From Cellvibrio mixtus subsp. mixtus J3-8 (lineage in GTDB: Bacteria; Pseudomonadota; Gammaproteobacteria; Pseudomonadales; Cellvibrionaceae), in assembly GCF_000766945.1 (NCBI RefSeq), contig NZ_KN266217.1, positions 18,729 through 77,247 of the forward strand: a DNA stretch of 58,519 bases, in the 5' to 3' direction. Shown here one piece after another: positions 18,757 through 27,385 of the stretch. Every line of letters begins with the position of its first letter. The first letter of the stretch is position 1. The position numbers and the translations under genes are program-made. The notes beneath the pieces were generated by a model, which had not been told where the DNA came from, did not search any database, and worked only from the letters and a program-made list of their open reading frames with translations.

Positions 18757-20445
18757 ATGTTCCAGAATTTCCGTTTGTCGATGGCGTGGTTACATACCTG
18801 GTTCGGCCTGGTATTGGGCTTTGTGCTGATGGCAGTATTTTTCTTCGGTGCGCTGTCGGTATTTGACCGCGAGATAGACCGCTGGGCAATTCCGGAATCG
18901 CGTTTTGAACCGCAACCGATGCCATCGTTCGACACTTTGCTCAAACCTGTTTTTGAGGGTATGCAACCGAGCAAGGAAAGTATCGACTTCGCGCGTGACA
19001 AAGTGAATGGCCCGATGCCGGAGCGTTTTGACACGATAGTTACCTGGGGCGCTTACACCACCCACCGCGATCCGGTACTCACAATTTTTGCCGGTTATGA
19101 GGTACCCAATGCGAAAGAGCCGGATGTGACCGTCTGGGGGAATCGCACTATTGATCCGCGCACGGGCGTGGCATTTCCTGATGATCAGCTCAAAATCGGC
19201 AGCGGCTTTTTCTATCCACTGCATTACAGCCTCCATTTTCACTGGGCAAATCTAGGCTACTGGATTGTAGGCTTCGCCTCGTTGGTTATGTTGGCGGCGC
19301 TGGTGAGCGGTGTGGTTATGCATCGCAAAATATTCCGCGAGTTATTTACCTTTCGCCCGAAGAAAAGCACCCAGCGCAGCACGCTGGATTTGCACAACCT
19401 TACCGGTGTCGTTGCACTGCCATTTCACTTTTTCTTTGCCTTTACCGGGCTGGTGATTTTTGCCGGCATCTATTTTCCGGTGTCCCACACCCAAATGAAG
19501 CCATTGCACGATCAACATGAAGTGATCGAGGCACAGGAAACCGGTTTGCCACATGACCGCGCTGGCGTACCTGCACCGATTGCCTCGGTGGATGCCATGG
19601 TGGTGGAAGCGCAGCGCCGCTGGGCGGAGCGTGGTATGGGGGGCGATGTTGGCTTCCTTACCCTGCGCCACGTGGGTGATACCAATGGTTATGTGAGTAT
19701 CTATCGCGCTGGTACGGATCGTATTGCCCTGACCGGCCAGGGAATCCACTTCAAAGCCAGCACTGGTGAAGTACTGCGCGAAGACCTGCCTCCAACGGCA
19801 GTTGAAAGTATTAACGAATTCCTGACCGGCCTGCATTTACAGCATTTCCGTCATTGGATGCTGCGTTGGTTGTACGTATTGGGTGGCCTTGCGGGTTGTG
19901 TGTGTATCGCGACCGGGTTTATTTTCTTTGTCGAAAAACGCAAACGCCAATATGCGAAAGAGGGCAGCCAGAATGGCCGCATCGTCGATGCGCTCGCGGT
20001 TACTACCGTGACCGGTATGCTGCTGGCAACCTTGGGAATCCTGATTGCCAACCGTTTGCTGCCAGCCAGTTTGCCTTTTGGATGGCCCGGCCGTGGCGAT
20101 CTGGAAGAGTACTTTTTCTGGGGTACCTGGGTGGTGGCCATGGCCCATGCGTTCTTACGTAGCGCGCCGGTAGTGCAAGGAGAAATCAACCCGGCATGGC
20201 GTGAGCAATGTTTGGCATTGGCCGTACTTGCACCGGTGACTGTAATACTGAACTGGGTAACGACGGGCGATCATCTGCTGAAAACGCTGGGTGAGGGGTA
20301 TTGGCCGGTGGCAGGTCTGGATCTATCGATCCTTGTTGGGGGTGTATTAGCGTTGATCGCTGCACGCCATTTACGCCGTAGGGAGCAAGGCGCTCCGGTG
20401 CAGGGGGCAACAGATTTTGCCGGGGCAGGGGTACAACATGGTTAA
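18757..20445 (+). CDS. PepSY-associated TM protein, candidate ferric-siderophore reductase
   Basis: 562 residues with four main membrane segments and a large periplasmic part between the first and second pairs. N-terminal SMAWLHTWFGLVLGF and LHFHWANLGYWIVGFASL, then HNLTGVVALPFHFFFAFTG and HWMLRWLYVLGGLAGC, each pair carrying His residues that could ligate heme. FoxB-type proteins with this architecture reduce ferric siderophores in the periplasm; assignment here is by family and context. It overlaps the DUF3325 gene by eight bases and follows DUF3649 closely, forming one operon next to two siderophore receptors. Confidence 0.88.
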   Translation: MFQNFRLSMAWLHTWFGLVLGFVLMAVFFFGALSVFDREIDRWAIPESRFEPQPMPSFDTLLKPVFEGMQPSKESIDFARDKVNGPMPERFDTIVTWGAYTTHRDPVLTIFAGYEVPNAKEPDVTVWGNRTIDPRTGVAFPDDQLKIGSGFFYPLHYSLHFHWANLGYWIVGFASLVMLAALVSGVVMHRKIFRELFTFRPKKSTQRSTLDLHNLTGVVALPFHFFFAFTGLVIFAGIYFPVSHTQMKPLHDQHEVIEAQETGLPHDRAGVPAPIASVDAMVVEAQRRWAERGMGGDVGFLTLRHVGDTNGYVSIYRAGTDRIALTGQGIHFKASTGEVLREDLPPTAVESINEFLTGLHLQHFRHWMLRWLYVLGGLAGCVCIATGFIFFVEKRKRQYAKEGSQNGRIVDALAVTTVTGMLLATLGILIANRLLPASLPFGWPGRGDLEEYFFWGTWVVAMAHAFLRSAPVVQGEINPAWREQCLALAVLAPVTVILNWVTTGDHLLKTLGEGYWPVAGLDLSILVGGVLALIAARHLRRREQGAPVQGATDFAGAGVQHG

Positions 20446-20755
20446 TTTGTTACTCGCTGCCGCTACGCTATTGTGTGTTCTGGGTTGTGCATGGTTAGCC
20501 CTGGCGATGGATGTGCACTGGAAACAAGTGCGCACTGATCAACCTTCCGAAAGCACTGCAAAAGTGCTGCGCCTGTTGGGTAGTTTGTCGTTGTTTGCTT
20601 CATTGGTGTTGTGCCTGTTTACCGATCACGCGTCTATGGCGTCATTGGTATGGGTGATGTTGCTGGCGGCAGCAACTTTGATAGTTGCCTTCACTTTTAG
20701 CTGGCGTCCACGGCTGTTTTCTGTATTGATCTTTTGGGCAAAAGCAGCCAGCTAG
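20438..20755 (+). CDS. DUF3325 small membrane protein
   Basis: About 105 residues, three hydrophobic segments (LLLAAATLLCVLGCAWLALAM, LLGSLSLFASLVLCLF, SLVWVMLLAAATLIVAF). The ATG at 20438 overlaps the end of the PepSY gene by eight bases; a longer reading from 20417 would start inside that gene without support. It is the third member of the conserved DUF3649-PepSY-DUF3325 trio. Confidence 0.85.
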   Translation: MVNLLLAAATLLCVLGCAWLALAMDVHWKQVRTDQPSESTAKVLRLLGSLSLFASLVLCLFTDHASMASLVWVMLLAAATLIVAFTFSWRPRLFSVLIFWAKAAS

Positions 20756-20761
20756 GCTGCT
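20743..20761 (-). terminator. stem-loop between DUF3325 and fumC ends
   Basis: AGCAGCC / GGCTGCT with a 5-base loop. Read on the minus strand it is followed by TTTTG, so it can serve as a weak intrinsic terminator for fumC. It overlaps the last codons of the DUF3325 gene. Confidence 0.5.
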
Positions 20762-20780
20762 GCTTGCTGTTTTGACCTGA

Positions 20781-22166
20781 TTAACGCCCCACCATTTTCC
20801 CCGGCACCACCCACTCATCAAATTGTTCGCCAGTAACATAACCGAGCGCGAGTGCGGATTCACGTAAACTCGTGCCTTCTTTGTGGGCTTTCTTGGCGAT
20901 TTGTGCGGCTTTATCGTAACCAATGTGCGTGTTCAATGCGGTAACCAACATCAGTGAACGCTCCACCAATTCATTGATGCGCGCGCGATTTGGCTCAATG
21001 CCAACTGCACAATGATCGTTAAAACTCACCATGCCATCGGCCAGCAAGCGCACGCTTTGCAAAAAGTTATGTGCAATCATCGGACGAAATACGTTGAGTT
21101 CAAAATTACCCGATGCACCACCGATATTAATCGCCACATCGTTACCCATTACTTGCGCGGCTAACATCGTTAATGCTTCGCTTTGGGTGGGATTTACTTT
21201 GCCCGGCATAATTGACGAACCGGGTTCATTTTCCGGGATACTGATTTCACCGATTCCGCTGCGCGGGCCGCTCGCCAGCCAACGCACATCGTTGGCGATT
21301 TTCATCAAACTGGCGGCGAGTGTTTTCAACGAACCGTGGGCATGGACCAATGCATCGCATGACGCCAGCGCTTCAAATTTATTCGGCGCAGTAACGAACG
21401 GCAAATGGGTCAGTTGTGCGAGTTCAGCCGCAACTTGTTCCGCATAACCTTTGGGCGCATTCAATCCGGTTCCAACGGCAGTGCCGCCCAATGCTAATTC
21501 GCTTAAGTGGGGTAATGCAGCGCGAACATGTTGTTCGCCATGATGCAATTGCGCGACCCAACCGGAAATTTCCTGGCCTAACGTCAGTGGAGTTGCGTCT
21601 TGCAAATGGGTGCGGCCAATCTTGACGATGTCATCAAACTCGCGCGCTTTGTTTTCCAATGTCGCACGCAATTTTGCGATTGCTGGCAATAAATGATTGG
21701 TGAGTGCCTCAACAGCTGCGACGTGCATCGCCGTGGGGAAAACATCGTTACTGGATTGGCTGCGATTGACATCGTCGTTGGGATGCACCAGGCGTTCATC
21801 ACCGCGCGGACCGCCGAGTATTTCGCTTGCGCGATTGGCTATCACTTCATTCATATTCATATTGGTTTGCGTACCGGAACCGGTTTGCCACACCACTAAC
21901 GGAAATTCATCGGAATGTTTTCCTGCGATCACTTCATCCGCCGCAGCAATAATTGCATCGGTTTTTTTGCTGTCTTGTAAACCCAGTGCGCAATTTATTT
22001 TTGCAGAGGCGCGCTTCACTTGCGCTAGCGCGCGAATAATTTCCAGTGGTTGACGCTCGCCCGAGATAGCAAAGTTCTGCAACGAGCGTTGTGTTTGCGC
22101 ACCCCATAAACGGTCAGCGGGAACATCAATGGGACCAAAGGTATCGCGTTCACTTCGTGTTTTCAT
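20781..22166 (-). CDS. fumC: class II fumarate hydratase
   Basis: Cytoplasmic TCA-cycle enzyme interconverting fumarate and malate without an iron-sulfur cluster; 461 residues as usual. The fumarase/aspartase signature [11 protein letters not shown] lies near residue 318, and [18 protein letters not shown] and [11 protein letters not shown] are the other active-site regions. Its placement within an iron-uptake block fits the known use of iron-independent FumC during iron limitation in pseudomonads. A strong Fur-box-like site lies in the shared spacer with the divergent receptor gene, so joint control is likely (inference). Confidence 0.96.
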   Translation of the reverse strand: MKTRSERDTFGPIDVPADRLWGAQTQRSLQNFAISGERQPLEIIRALAQVKRASAKINCALGLQDSKKTDAIIAAADEVIAGKHSDEFPLVVWQTGSGTQTNMNMNEVIANRASEILGGPRGDERLVHPNDDVNRSQSSNDVFPTAMHVAAVEALTNHLLPAIAKLRATLENKAREFDDIVKIGRTHLQDATPLTLGQEISGWVAQLHHGEQHVRAALPHLSELALGGTAVGTGLNAPKGYAEQVAAELAQLTHLPFVTAPNKFEALASCDALVHAHGSLKTLAASLMKIANDVRWLASGPRSGIGEISIPENEPGSSIMPGKVNPTQSEALTMLAAQVMGNDVAINIGGASGNFELNVFRPMIAHNFLQSVRLLADGMVSFNDHCAVGIEPNRARINELVERSLMLVTALNTHIGYDKAAQIAKKAHKEGTSLRESALALGYVTGEQFDEWVVPGKMVGR

Positions 22167-22308
22167 AATGGGACCTTATTGATTGCGGCGAAGACGGGGC
22201 GCGCTCCATAGATCTGACCGGACGGGGTAGCAGGAGTTGCATGGTGACCCTCTCCAGATTGGGCAGCACAAAGTGGCAACTATAAACCAAATAAAATCTT
22301 TATCAAAT

Positions 22309-22327
22309 GTTAATGAAAGTCATTATC
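22309..22327. promoter_or_regulatory. strong Fur-box-like site between fumC and siderophore receptor
   Basis: GTTAATGAAAGTCATTATC matches 16 of 19 positions of the Fur consensus, the best of the three in this window. It sits in the divergent spacer, 131 bases before the receptor ATG and 143 bases before fumC. Confidence 0.75.
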
Positions 22328-22457
22328 ATTTGGTGTAATGTGGCGCACCGTTCAGCTTGCTTCTCGCCCGTCTCCCGGATTCCGGATCTTACAGGCATGT
22401 TCCATTAACGGTAGCAGGCATGAAGGCCAATAACATTCATTTAATTGGGGAATATTC

Positions 22458-24683
22458 ATGCGCCAACAGTCTCATCGCAGATTGCACCAACTTCATCCGC
22501 TTACGCATGCATTATGTAATGCCGGCCTCAGTTTATTGCTGGCGACCAGCCCACTGGCCCTGGCAGATACCGTACAGGAAGCCGCGCAAACAACCAACGA
22601 AGTCGCAGAAGCTAAACGCTTGAACGCTGTGAAAGTAACGGCTGATGCTGCCGACGGTGGTGCTGAAAATGGTTATCGCACGGAAGACGTGTCATCTGTC
22701 GGCCCATGGCAGGGCCGGAACCTCCAGGATACTCCTTACGCGGTGAACGTTATTACCGAGGAGTTGATCGAGAACCTGCAAGCCACGACACCCGACCAGA
22801 TTTATCGCGTTAACCCGACCACCCAGCTCATAAGGGCGCAACACGAGAACAACCAGCCGCGCATTATGATGCGTGGATTTTCAGTGCAGCGTTCCTATCG
22901 CGATGGTGTGCCGGATGATCAGTACAACCACAGCGCGACTATGGAAGATGCCGCGCGCGTTGAAATCCTGAATGGCCTCTCGGGGTTTATGTACGGCGCG
23001 AACAATGTAGGCGGTGTTACCAATTATGTGACCAAGCACTCGACCGCCGAGCGCATGAACCAGTTAACCCTGAGTAGCCTCGGTGGGGAAAGCTGGAATG
23101 CCCATGGTGATTTTGGCGGCAAGTTTGATAGTGAAGGCAAATATGGCTATCGCGTAAACCTGGTGGAACAAGGTGGCGAAGGCAGTATCAAAAACCAGGC
23201 TGTCGAGAAAACCTTTTACAGCCTCGCATTCGACGGTTATTTGTTTGATGACTTCTGGGTGCAAGTCCATGGTATGGATTACACCTACGATGTGAACGGC
23301 TCGCAAACCTATTGGTATTTTGCCAACGGTGTAAAACGCCCTTCAGCAGACAGCATCGACAATGAGATTTCCTGGGGACAACCCTGGACCAACCGCTGGT
23401 ACGATTACAACCGTTACGGCGCTAATCTGAAATGGAATATCAGCGAAAAGGTATCATTGCGCGGAGCCTATATTGATAACCGCGGCGCGCGCGGCGCGGA
23501 GAGTACCAGTAACACTATCGCTGCCAATGGTACCTACAGCCAGCAAATTTCCGGCGTGTACGCCCCGGGGCTGGATACCATCCTCAGTGACCAGAAGGAT
23601 TCCGGTGCGGCACTGTATCTTGATGTGCTGTTGGACACTGGCGCAATCGCGCACAAACTCACGGCAGGTTACCAATACAGCGACAGCTTCCAATACCGGA
23701 TGAACGGGGCCAGCGCTGCAAACATCAATCTCACTGGCTTGCCACTCTCATCGCCAACTTACATTCCGCGCCCGTCCGTTGTGGCACCGGTTAACCGGGG
23801 TGTTTTCACCCTCAGCAGTAACACTGAATACCGCAGCCTCATGATTGGCGATGACATCACTTTCAATGACCAATGGTCGACATTGCTCGGTGTTGCCAAA
23901 ACCACCATCACCCAAAAAACCGGAGCCGGTTACGATGAGTCTGCGCTTACGCCATCGGTATCAATACTGTTCAAACCGATAGAAGCGATTACGACCTATG
24001 TAAGTTACATCGAAGGATTGGAAGCGGGGATTGTTGTGCCCGAGTTTTACAACAACACCGCTACAAAAGTCGTGAATGGCGGTGACGTTTTTGATCCATT
24101 AACCAGCGAGCAATTTGAAATAGGTGTGAAGGCCACCGTTGGCGAAATTGCGCTGGCTACCGCCTTATTTCGCATCGAAAAAGGATTGCAGTACTACATC
24201 AACGTTCCGGGTGCGCCAGAATTCGTGCAGAATGGTTTGCAAGTGCATGAGGGGATTGAGTTCACCGCTATCGGTAACCTGACGGAAAATTTGAATCTTA
24301 TCGCTGGTTTCACCTGGCTTGACCCGGAAGTGAAACAGCAAAAACAAACACCGGCATTGGAAGGTAAAGCGCCAGTTGATGTTGCTGAACAAATTGTCAA
24401 AGCGCGCATTGAATATAAGGTTCCGGCTATACCCAACCTCAGCTTTTCAGCAGCAGCGAATTACAATGGCTCCAGTTACGGCGATGGCTTGAATAAGGAT
24501 AAGGTTCCCGCCTACACCTTATTGGATATCGGCGCCCGTTATCAAACGGCGGTGGCGCAGCAGCTGGTTACCTTCCGCGCAGACGTGCACAACCTTACCA
24601 ATGAGCACTACTGGAATGGTTTCAACGGTACGCGTATTGGTGATCCACGCACACTGGTGCTTTCTGTTACTACCGAGTTTTAA
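22458..24683 (+). CDS. TonB-dependent siderophore receptor (second)
   Basis: Outer-membrane receptor, 741 residues. A long basic N-terminus leads into the signal sequence (LSLLLATSPLALAD, about 24-37). The plug includes RNLQDTPYAVNVITEEL, a region ending MRGFSV and YRDGVP (about 90-160) and ARVEILNGLSGFMYGANNVGG; the barrel ends in a C-terminal Phe (LVLSVTTEF). The start has GGGGAA five bases before ATG. It differs clearly from the first receptor (no close paralogy visible), so the two probably take different siderophores. The substrate cannot be predicted. Confidence 0.92.
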   Translation: MRQQSHRRLHQLHPLTHALCNAGLSLLLATSPLALADTVQEAAQTTNEVAEAKRLNAVKVTADAADGGAENGYRTEDVSSVGPWQGRNLQDTPYAVNVITEELIENLQATTPDQIYRVNPTTQLIRAQHENNQPRIMMRGFSVQRSYRDGVPDDQYNHSATMEDAARVEILNGLSGFMYGANNVGGVTNYVTKHSTAERMNQLTLSSLGGESWNAHGDFGGKFDSEGKYGYRVNLVEQGGEGSIKNQAVEKTFYSLAFDGYLFDDFWVQVHGMDYTYDVNGSQTYWYFANGVKRPSADSIDNEISWGQPWTNRWYDYNRYGANLKWNISEKVSLRGAYIDNRGARGAESTSNTIAANGTYSQQISGVYAPGLDTILSDQKDSGAALYLDVLLDTGAIAHKLTAGYQYSDSFQYRMNGASAANINLTGLPLSSPTYIPRPSVVAPVNRGVFTLSSNTEYRSLMIGDDITFNDQWSTLLGVAKTTITQKTGAGYDESALTPSVSILFKPIEAITTYVSYIEGLEAGIVVPEFYNNTATKVVNGGDVFDPLTSEQFEIGVKATVGEIALATALFRIEKGLQYYINVPGAPEFVQNGLQVHEGIEFTAIGNLTENLNLIAGFTWLDPEVKQQKQTPALEGKAPVDVAEQIVKARIEYKVPAIPNLSFSAAANYNGSSYGDGLNKDKVPAYTLLDIGARYQTAVAQQLVTFRADVHNLTNEHYWNGFNGTRIGDPRTLVLSVTTEF

Positions 24684-24775
24684 CCAAACACTTGCTCTAG
24701 GGATGGAGTGACCGGAAAAATGTTATGCACTATTGCACGCGTTTTTTCGGCAATAGGATTGTCGGACTTTTTTAT

Positions 24776-24825
24776 CGTTAACCCTCCCCTTTGAATCAGT
24801 GCGCGTAGCTAAGGGAGGATTAACG
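24776..24825. repeat. inverted repeat between convergent genes
   Basis: CGTTAACCCTCCC (24776-24788) and GGGAGGATTAACG (24813-24825) pair at 12 of 13 positions, with further CTT/AAG pairing inside. It fills the gap between the receptor stop and the DUF72 stop. No U-run follows on either strand, so it may act as a Rho-assisted or mRNA-protecting hairpin. Confidence 0.5.
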
Positions 24826-24827
24826 GA

Positions 24828-25748
24828 TCAGGCCCTGCGTTCCTCCATGATTCCTTCCAGCAAATCCCCTTGCTGCTCCAACTCTTTATCAATGCCCAGT
24901 AACGCTGACAACTGCCGCGCATCCTGCGGCGCCCACAATTTATCGGTGTTATCGAAGTAACAAAAAATATCCAGGGATTCATGCAGGCGCACCCGCTTCC
25001 CAATTAATTTTGCGTCTTTGGGATGGCGGCCACGGCTCCAGGATTTAATGCGTTTATACCAATGTTCAATTGCTGTTTTGGAATAACCACTGCGATACAG
25101 TTCGGTATCACCATGTAAGCGCATATAGACAAAATCGCTGGTAACATCTTCTGCATAAGGCCAACGCCCGGCAGTATCGGCAACTACAAATGCAACGTTG
25201 TGATGGCGCAGCATCTTGATAAATTTTTCATTCACAAACGTCTCATTGCGAATCTCGACAGCGTGGCGGAGCTTGAAACTGCGCGGAAAATTTTTTGGCA
25301 ATTCGAAATCGGGGTGATATTTGCGCGTATTTTTTACCGCCTCTGTCACTGTTTTGGGTAACAGGTCTAAAAACTGGCGAAATTTTTCTTCATCAAATTT
25401 AAAACTGGGCGGAAATTGCCACAGGATTGCGCCCAACTTTTCTTTCAATTCCAACAGGCCCGACGCAAAGAAATTTGCGATAGGCTCTTCCACATCATTT
25501 AACCGGCGAATATGGGTAATGTAACGCGGTGCCTTGACGCTGAATATGAAATTATCCGGAGTATCTGCATACCAGTTTGCATAGCGCTCAGGTGTTTGCA
25601 ATGCGTAGAAAGAACCGTTGATCTCAATGCTGTTTACCGAGCGGGATGCAAAATAAAGTTCTTTTTTTTGCACTAAACCTTTGGGATAAAAGTTATCCCG
25701 CCATGGGGCGTAACGCCATCCGGAAATACCAATATGAAATTGACTCAT
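24828..25748 (-). CDS. DUF72 (YecE-like) protein
   Basis: About 306 residues with a TIM-barrel-type DUF72 fold: FHIGISGWRYAPWRDNFYP at the N-terminus, ASRSVNSIEINGSFYALQ, FSVKAPRYITH and the terminal YFDNTDKLWAPQDA. The function of the family is unknown; some members are annotated as DNA-related, without proof. The ATG at 25748 is preferred; GGGGGG lies a few bases upstream. It is the first of several stress-type genes leading to the Ku/LigD pair. Confidence 0.9.
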   Translation of the reverse strand: MSQFHIGISGWRYAPWRDNFYPKGLVQKKELYFASRSVNSIEINGSFYALQTPERYANWYADTPDNFIFSVKAPRYITHIRRLNDVEEPIANFFASGLLELKEKLGAILWQFPPSFKFDEEKFRQFLDLLPKTVTEAVKNTRKYHPDFELPKNFPRSFKLRHAVEIRNETFVNEKFIKMLRHHNVAFVVADTAGRWPYAEDVTSDFVYMRLHGDTELYRSGYSKTAIEHWYKRIKSWSRGRHPKDAKLIGKRVRLHESLDIFCYFDNTDKLWAPQDARQLSALLGIDKELEQQGDLLEGIMEERRA

Positions 25749-25780
25749 AAATCCCCCCAAAAAAATCTCTTATTTAATAA

Positions 25781-25981
25781 TTAATTATTGCCGGTCTGCT
25801 TCTTTTGTTCTTTATCAGCAGGTAGTTTTTGCGAATTTTGTTTTATCTCACCGGAATCGGCCACACCACCAGAAGGATAGGGTACTGTTGGCCTGTTAGG
25901 GCGCGGACCTGATACGGGTTGCGGATCATTAAAATCAGGTTCGTTGGTAATTTCCTTAATGTGCGGTTGATTGGGAATCAT
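25781..25981 (-). CDS. small proline-rich disordered protein
   Basis: 66 residues, no hydrophobic segment, rich in Pro, Asn, Lys and Gln (DFNDPQPVSGPRPNRPTVPY), so probably disordered. The start at 25981 has a very strong GAGGAGG seven bases before ATG. It lies 32 bases upstream of the DUF72 gene on the same strand and may be co-transcribed. Family not recognised. Confidence 0.65.
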   Translation of the reverse strand: MIPNQPHIKEITNEPDFNDPQPVSGPRPNRPTVPYPSGGVADSGEIKQNSQKLPADKEQKKQTGNN

Positions 25982-26240
25982 AACTACCTCCTCTGGCATG
26001 CAAGCTGCGAAATGAACATTTCTACTTTCACGCGATTATCATGCGATGGCATTGTTGTAAATAATAAATAACGTCCTCGTATGACCTGAATTTTGTGGAA
26101 AAAATTCCGTTCTATCGGCTTTTAAAGAAGACGTTTTTAATAAGCGTTAATAGGTGTTGATTTGCATGACGCATTTTCTAAAACGTGAACTTTTCCAATC
26201 ATTTTTCAGTCAAGAATTTAATAGAACCTGTCACAACACC

Positions 26241-26275
26241 GTTTGCAATTTTTGCAAACATTGATGTTTTTGCAA
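26241..26275. promoter_or_regulatory. perfect palindrome plus third half-site upstream of Ku
   Basis: GTTTGCAA-TTT-TTGCAAAC (26241-26259) is a perfect 8-3-8 inverted repeat. A further half-site, GTTTTTGCAA, follows at 26266-26275. The group ends 25 bases before the Ku ATG (26301), inside the expected promoter, so it is a good operator candidate for the NHEJ operon. Confidence 0.6.
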
Positions 26276-26300
26276 TGTGATATTTTTATAAGGGGGCGAT

Positions 26301-27356
26301 ATGGCGCGTGCAATTTGGAAAGGCGCAATCAGTTTTGGTTTGGTGCATATTCCGGTAGCCCTGGTTTCTGCAACATCTTCAAATTCTATTGATTTTGATT
26401 GGCTGGATAAACGCAGTATGGAACCGGTGGGATACAAACGAATTAATAAAGTAACCGGTAAGGAAATGAAGCAGGAAAATATTGTAAAGGGAATCCAATA
26501 TGAAAAAGGGCATTATGTAGTACTGAGTGAAGAAGAGATTCGCGCCGCTCATCCTAAAACAACCCAGACAATCGATATTTTTTCCTTTGTCGACCAATCT
26601 GAAATTCCCATCACCCATATTGAAGTTCCTTACTACTTAAGCCCGGATAAACGTGGCGAAAAAGTATATGCGCTGCTAAGGCAGGCATTGGAAACCACCG
26701 GCAAGGTAGCACTCGCAAATGTAATCCTGCATACACGCCAACATTTGGCGGTATTAATGCCACTGGATGCGGCGCTGGTGTTAATCCTGTTACGTTGGTC
26801 CAACGAAGTGCGCAGTCTGGATACGCTTGAACTGGGGAAAGCGGTCACCCATCCGGAGTTGAAAAAAAGCGAAATCGATATGGCGAAACGATTAATCCAG
26901 GATATGAGCGCAACCTGGGAGCCAGATAAATACCAGGATAGCTTCCAGGAAAAAATAATGGCGCTGGTAGATAAAAAAGTCCACGAAGGGAAAATTGAAA
27001 ATGTTGAGCCAATCGCAGCGGGAGAAGAGCGAAAAAGTGCTGACATCATCGATCTAACCGAGCTGCTCAAAAGAAGTCTTGGTGGTAAAACCGCAACGAA
27101 GGCCGCGAGGGTTTCATCTGCAAAAGTAAAACCTATTGACAAAGAAAAGCTTATTGACAAAGAAAAGCCTGTAGCTACTGCTAAAACGACCAGTGTAAAA
27201 AAAACGTCTGCGCAAAAAAAATCCGCTGCATCCAAAAAATCCGTTGCACCTGAAAAATCAACAACGACAAAAAATCCTGTTGTCAAATCCGCTACCAAAC
27301 CTACACCCAAAAAATCCCCTGCGCCTGCCCGGCAAAGGAAATCTGCTTCCGGCTAA
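26301..27356 (+). CDS. ku: bacterial Ku protein (NHEJ)
   Basis: DNA-end-binding protein of bacterial non-homologous end joining; forms a homodimeric ring and recruits LigD. 351 residues: a Ku core at 1-260 (ARAIWKGAISFGLVHIPVAL, GYKRINKVTGKE, PYYLSPDKRGEK, LLRWSNEVRSL) and a Lys/Ala/Ser-rich C-terminal tail (about 262-351) of the type that modulates DNA binding. The tail contains an 18-bp tandem duplication encoding IDKEKL/IDKEKP. The start has AGGGGG seven bases before ATG. LigD follows after 29 bases. Confidence 0.96.
   Translation: MARAIWKGAISFGLVHIPVALVSATSSNSIDFDWLDKRSMEPVGYKRINKVTGKEMKQENIVKGIQYEKGHYVVLSEEEIRAAHPKTTQTIDIFSFVDQSEIPITHIEVPYYLSPDKRGEKVYALLRQALETTGKVALANVILHTRQHLAVLMPLDAALVLILLRWSNEVRSLDTLELGKAVTHPELKKSEIDMAKRLIQDMSATWEPDKYQDSFQEKIMALVDKKVHEGKIENVEPIAAGEERKSADIIDLTELLKRSLGGKTATKAARVSSAKVKPIDKEKLIDKEKPVATAKTTSVKKTSAQKKSAASKKSVAPEKSTTTKNPVVKSATKPTPKKSPAPARQRKSASG
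27134..27169 (+). repeat. 18-bp tandem duplication in the Ku tail
   Basis: Two copies of TATTGACAAAGAAAAGC plus one base (T in the first, C in the second), in frame, giving two IDKEK units in the basic C-terminal extension. Such in-frame repeats can vary in number between strains. Confidence 0.8.
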
Positions 27357-27385
27357 AAGGCGCTTATTAATAATCGGAGATTCCC

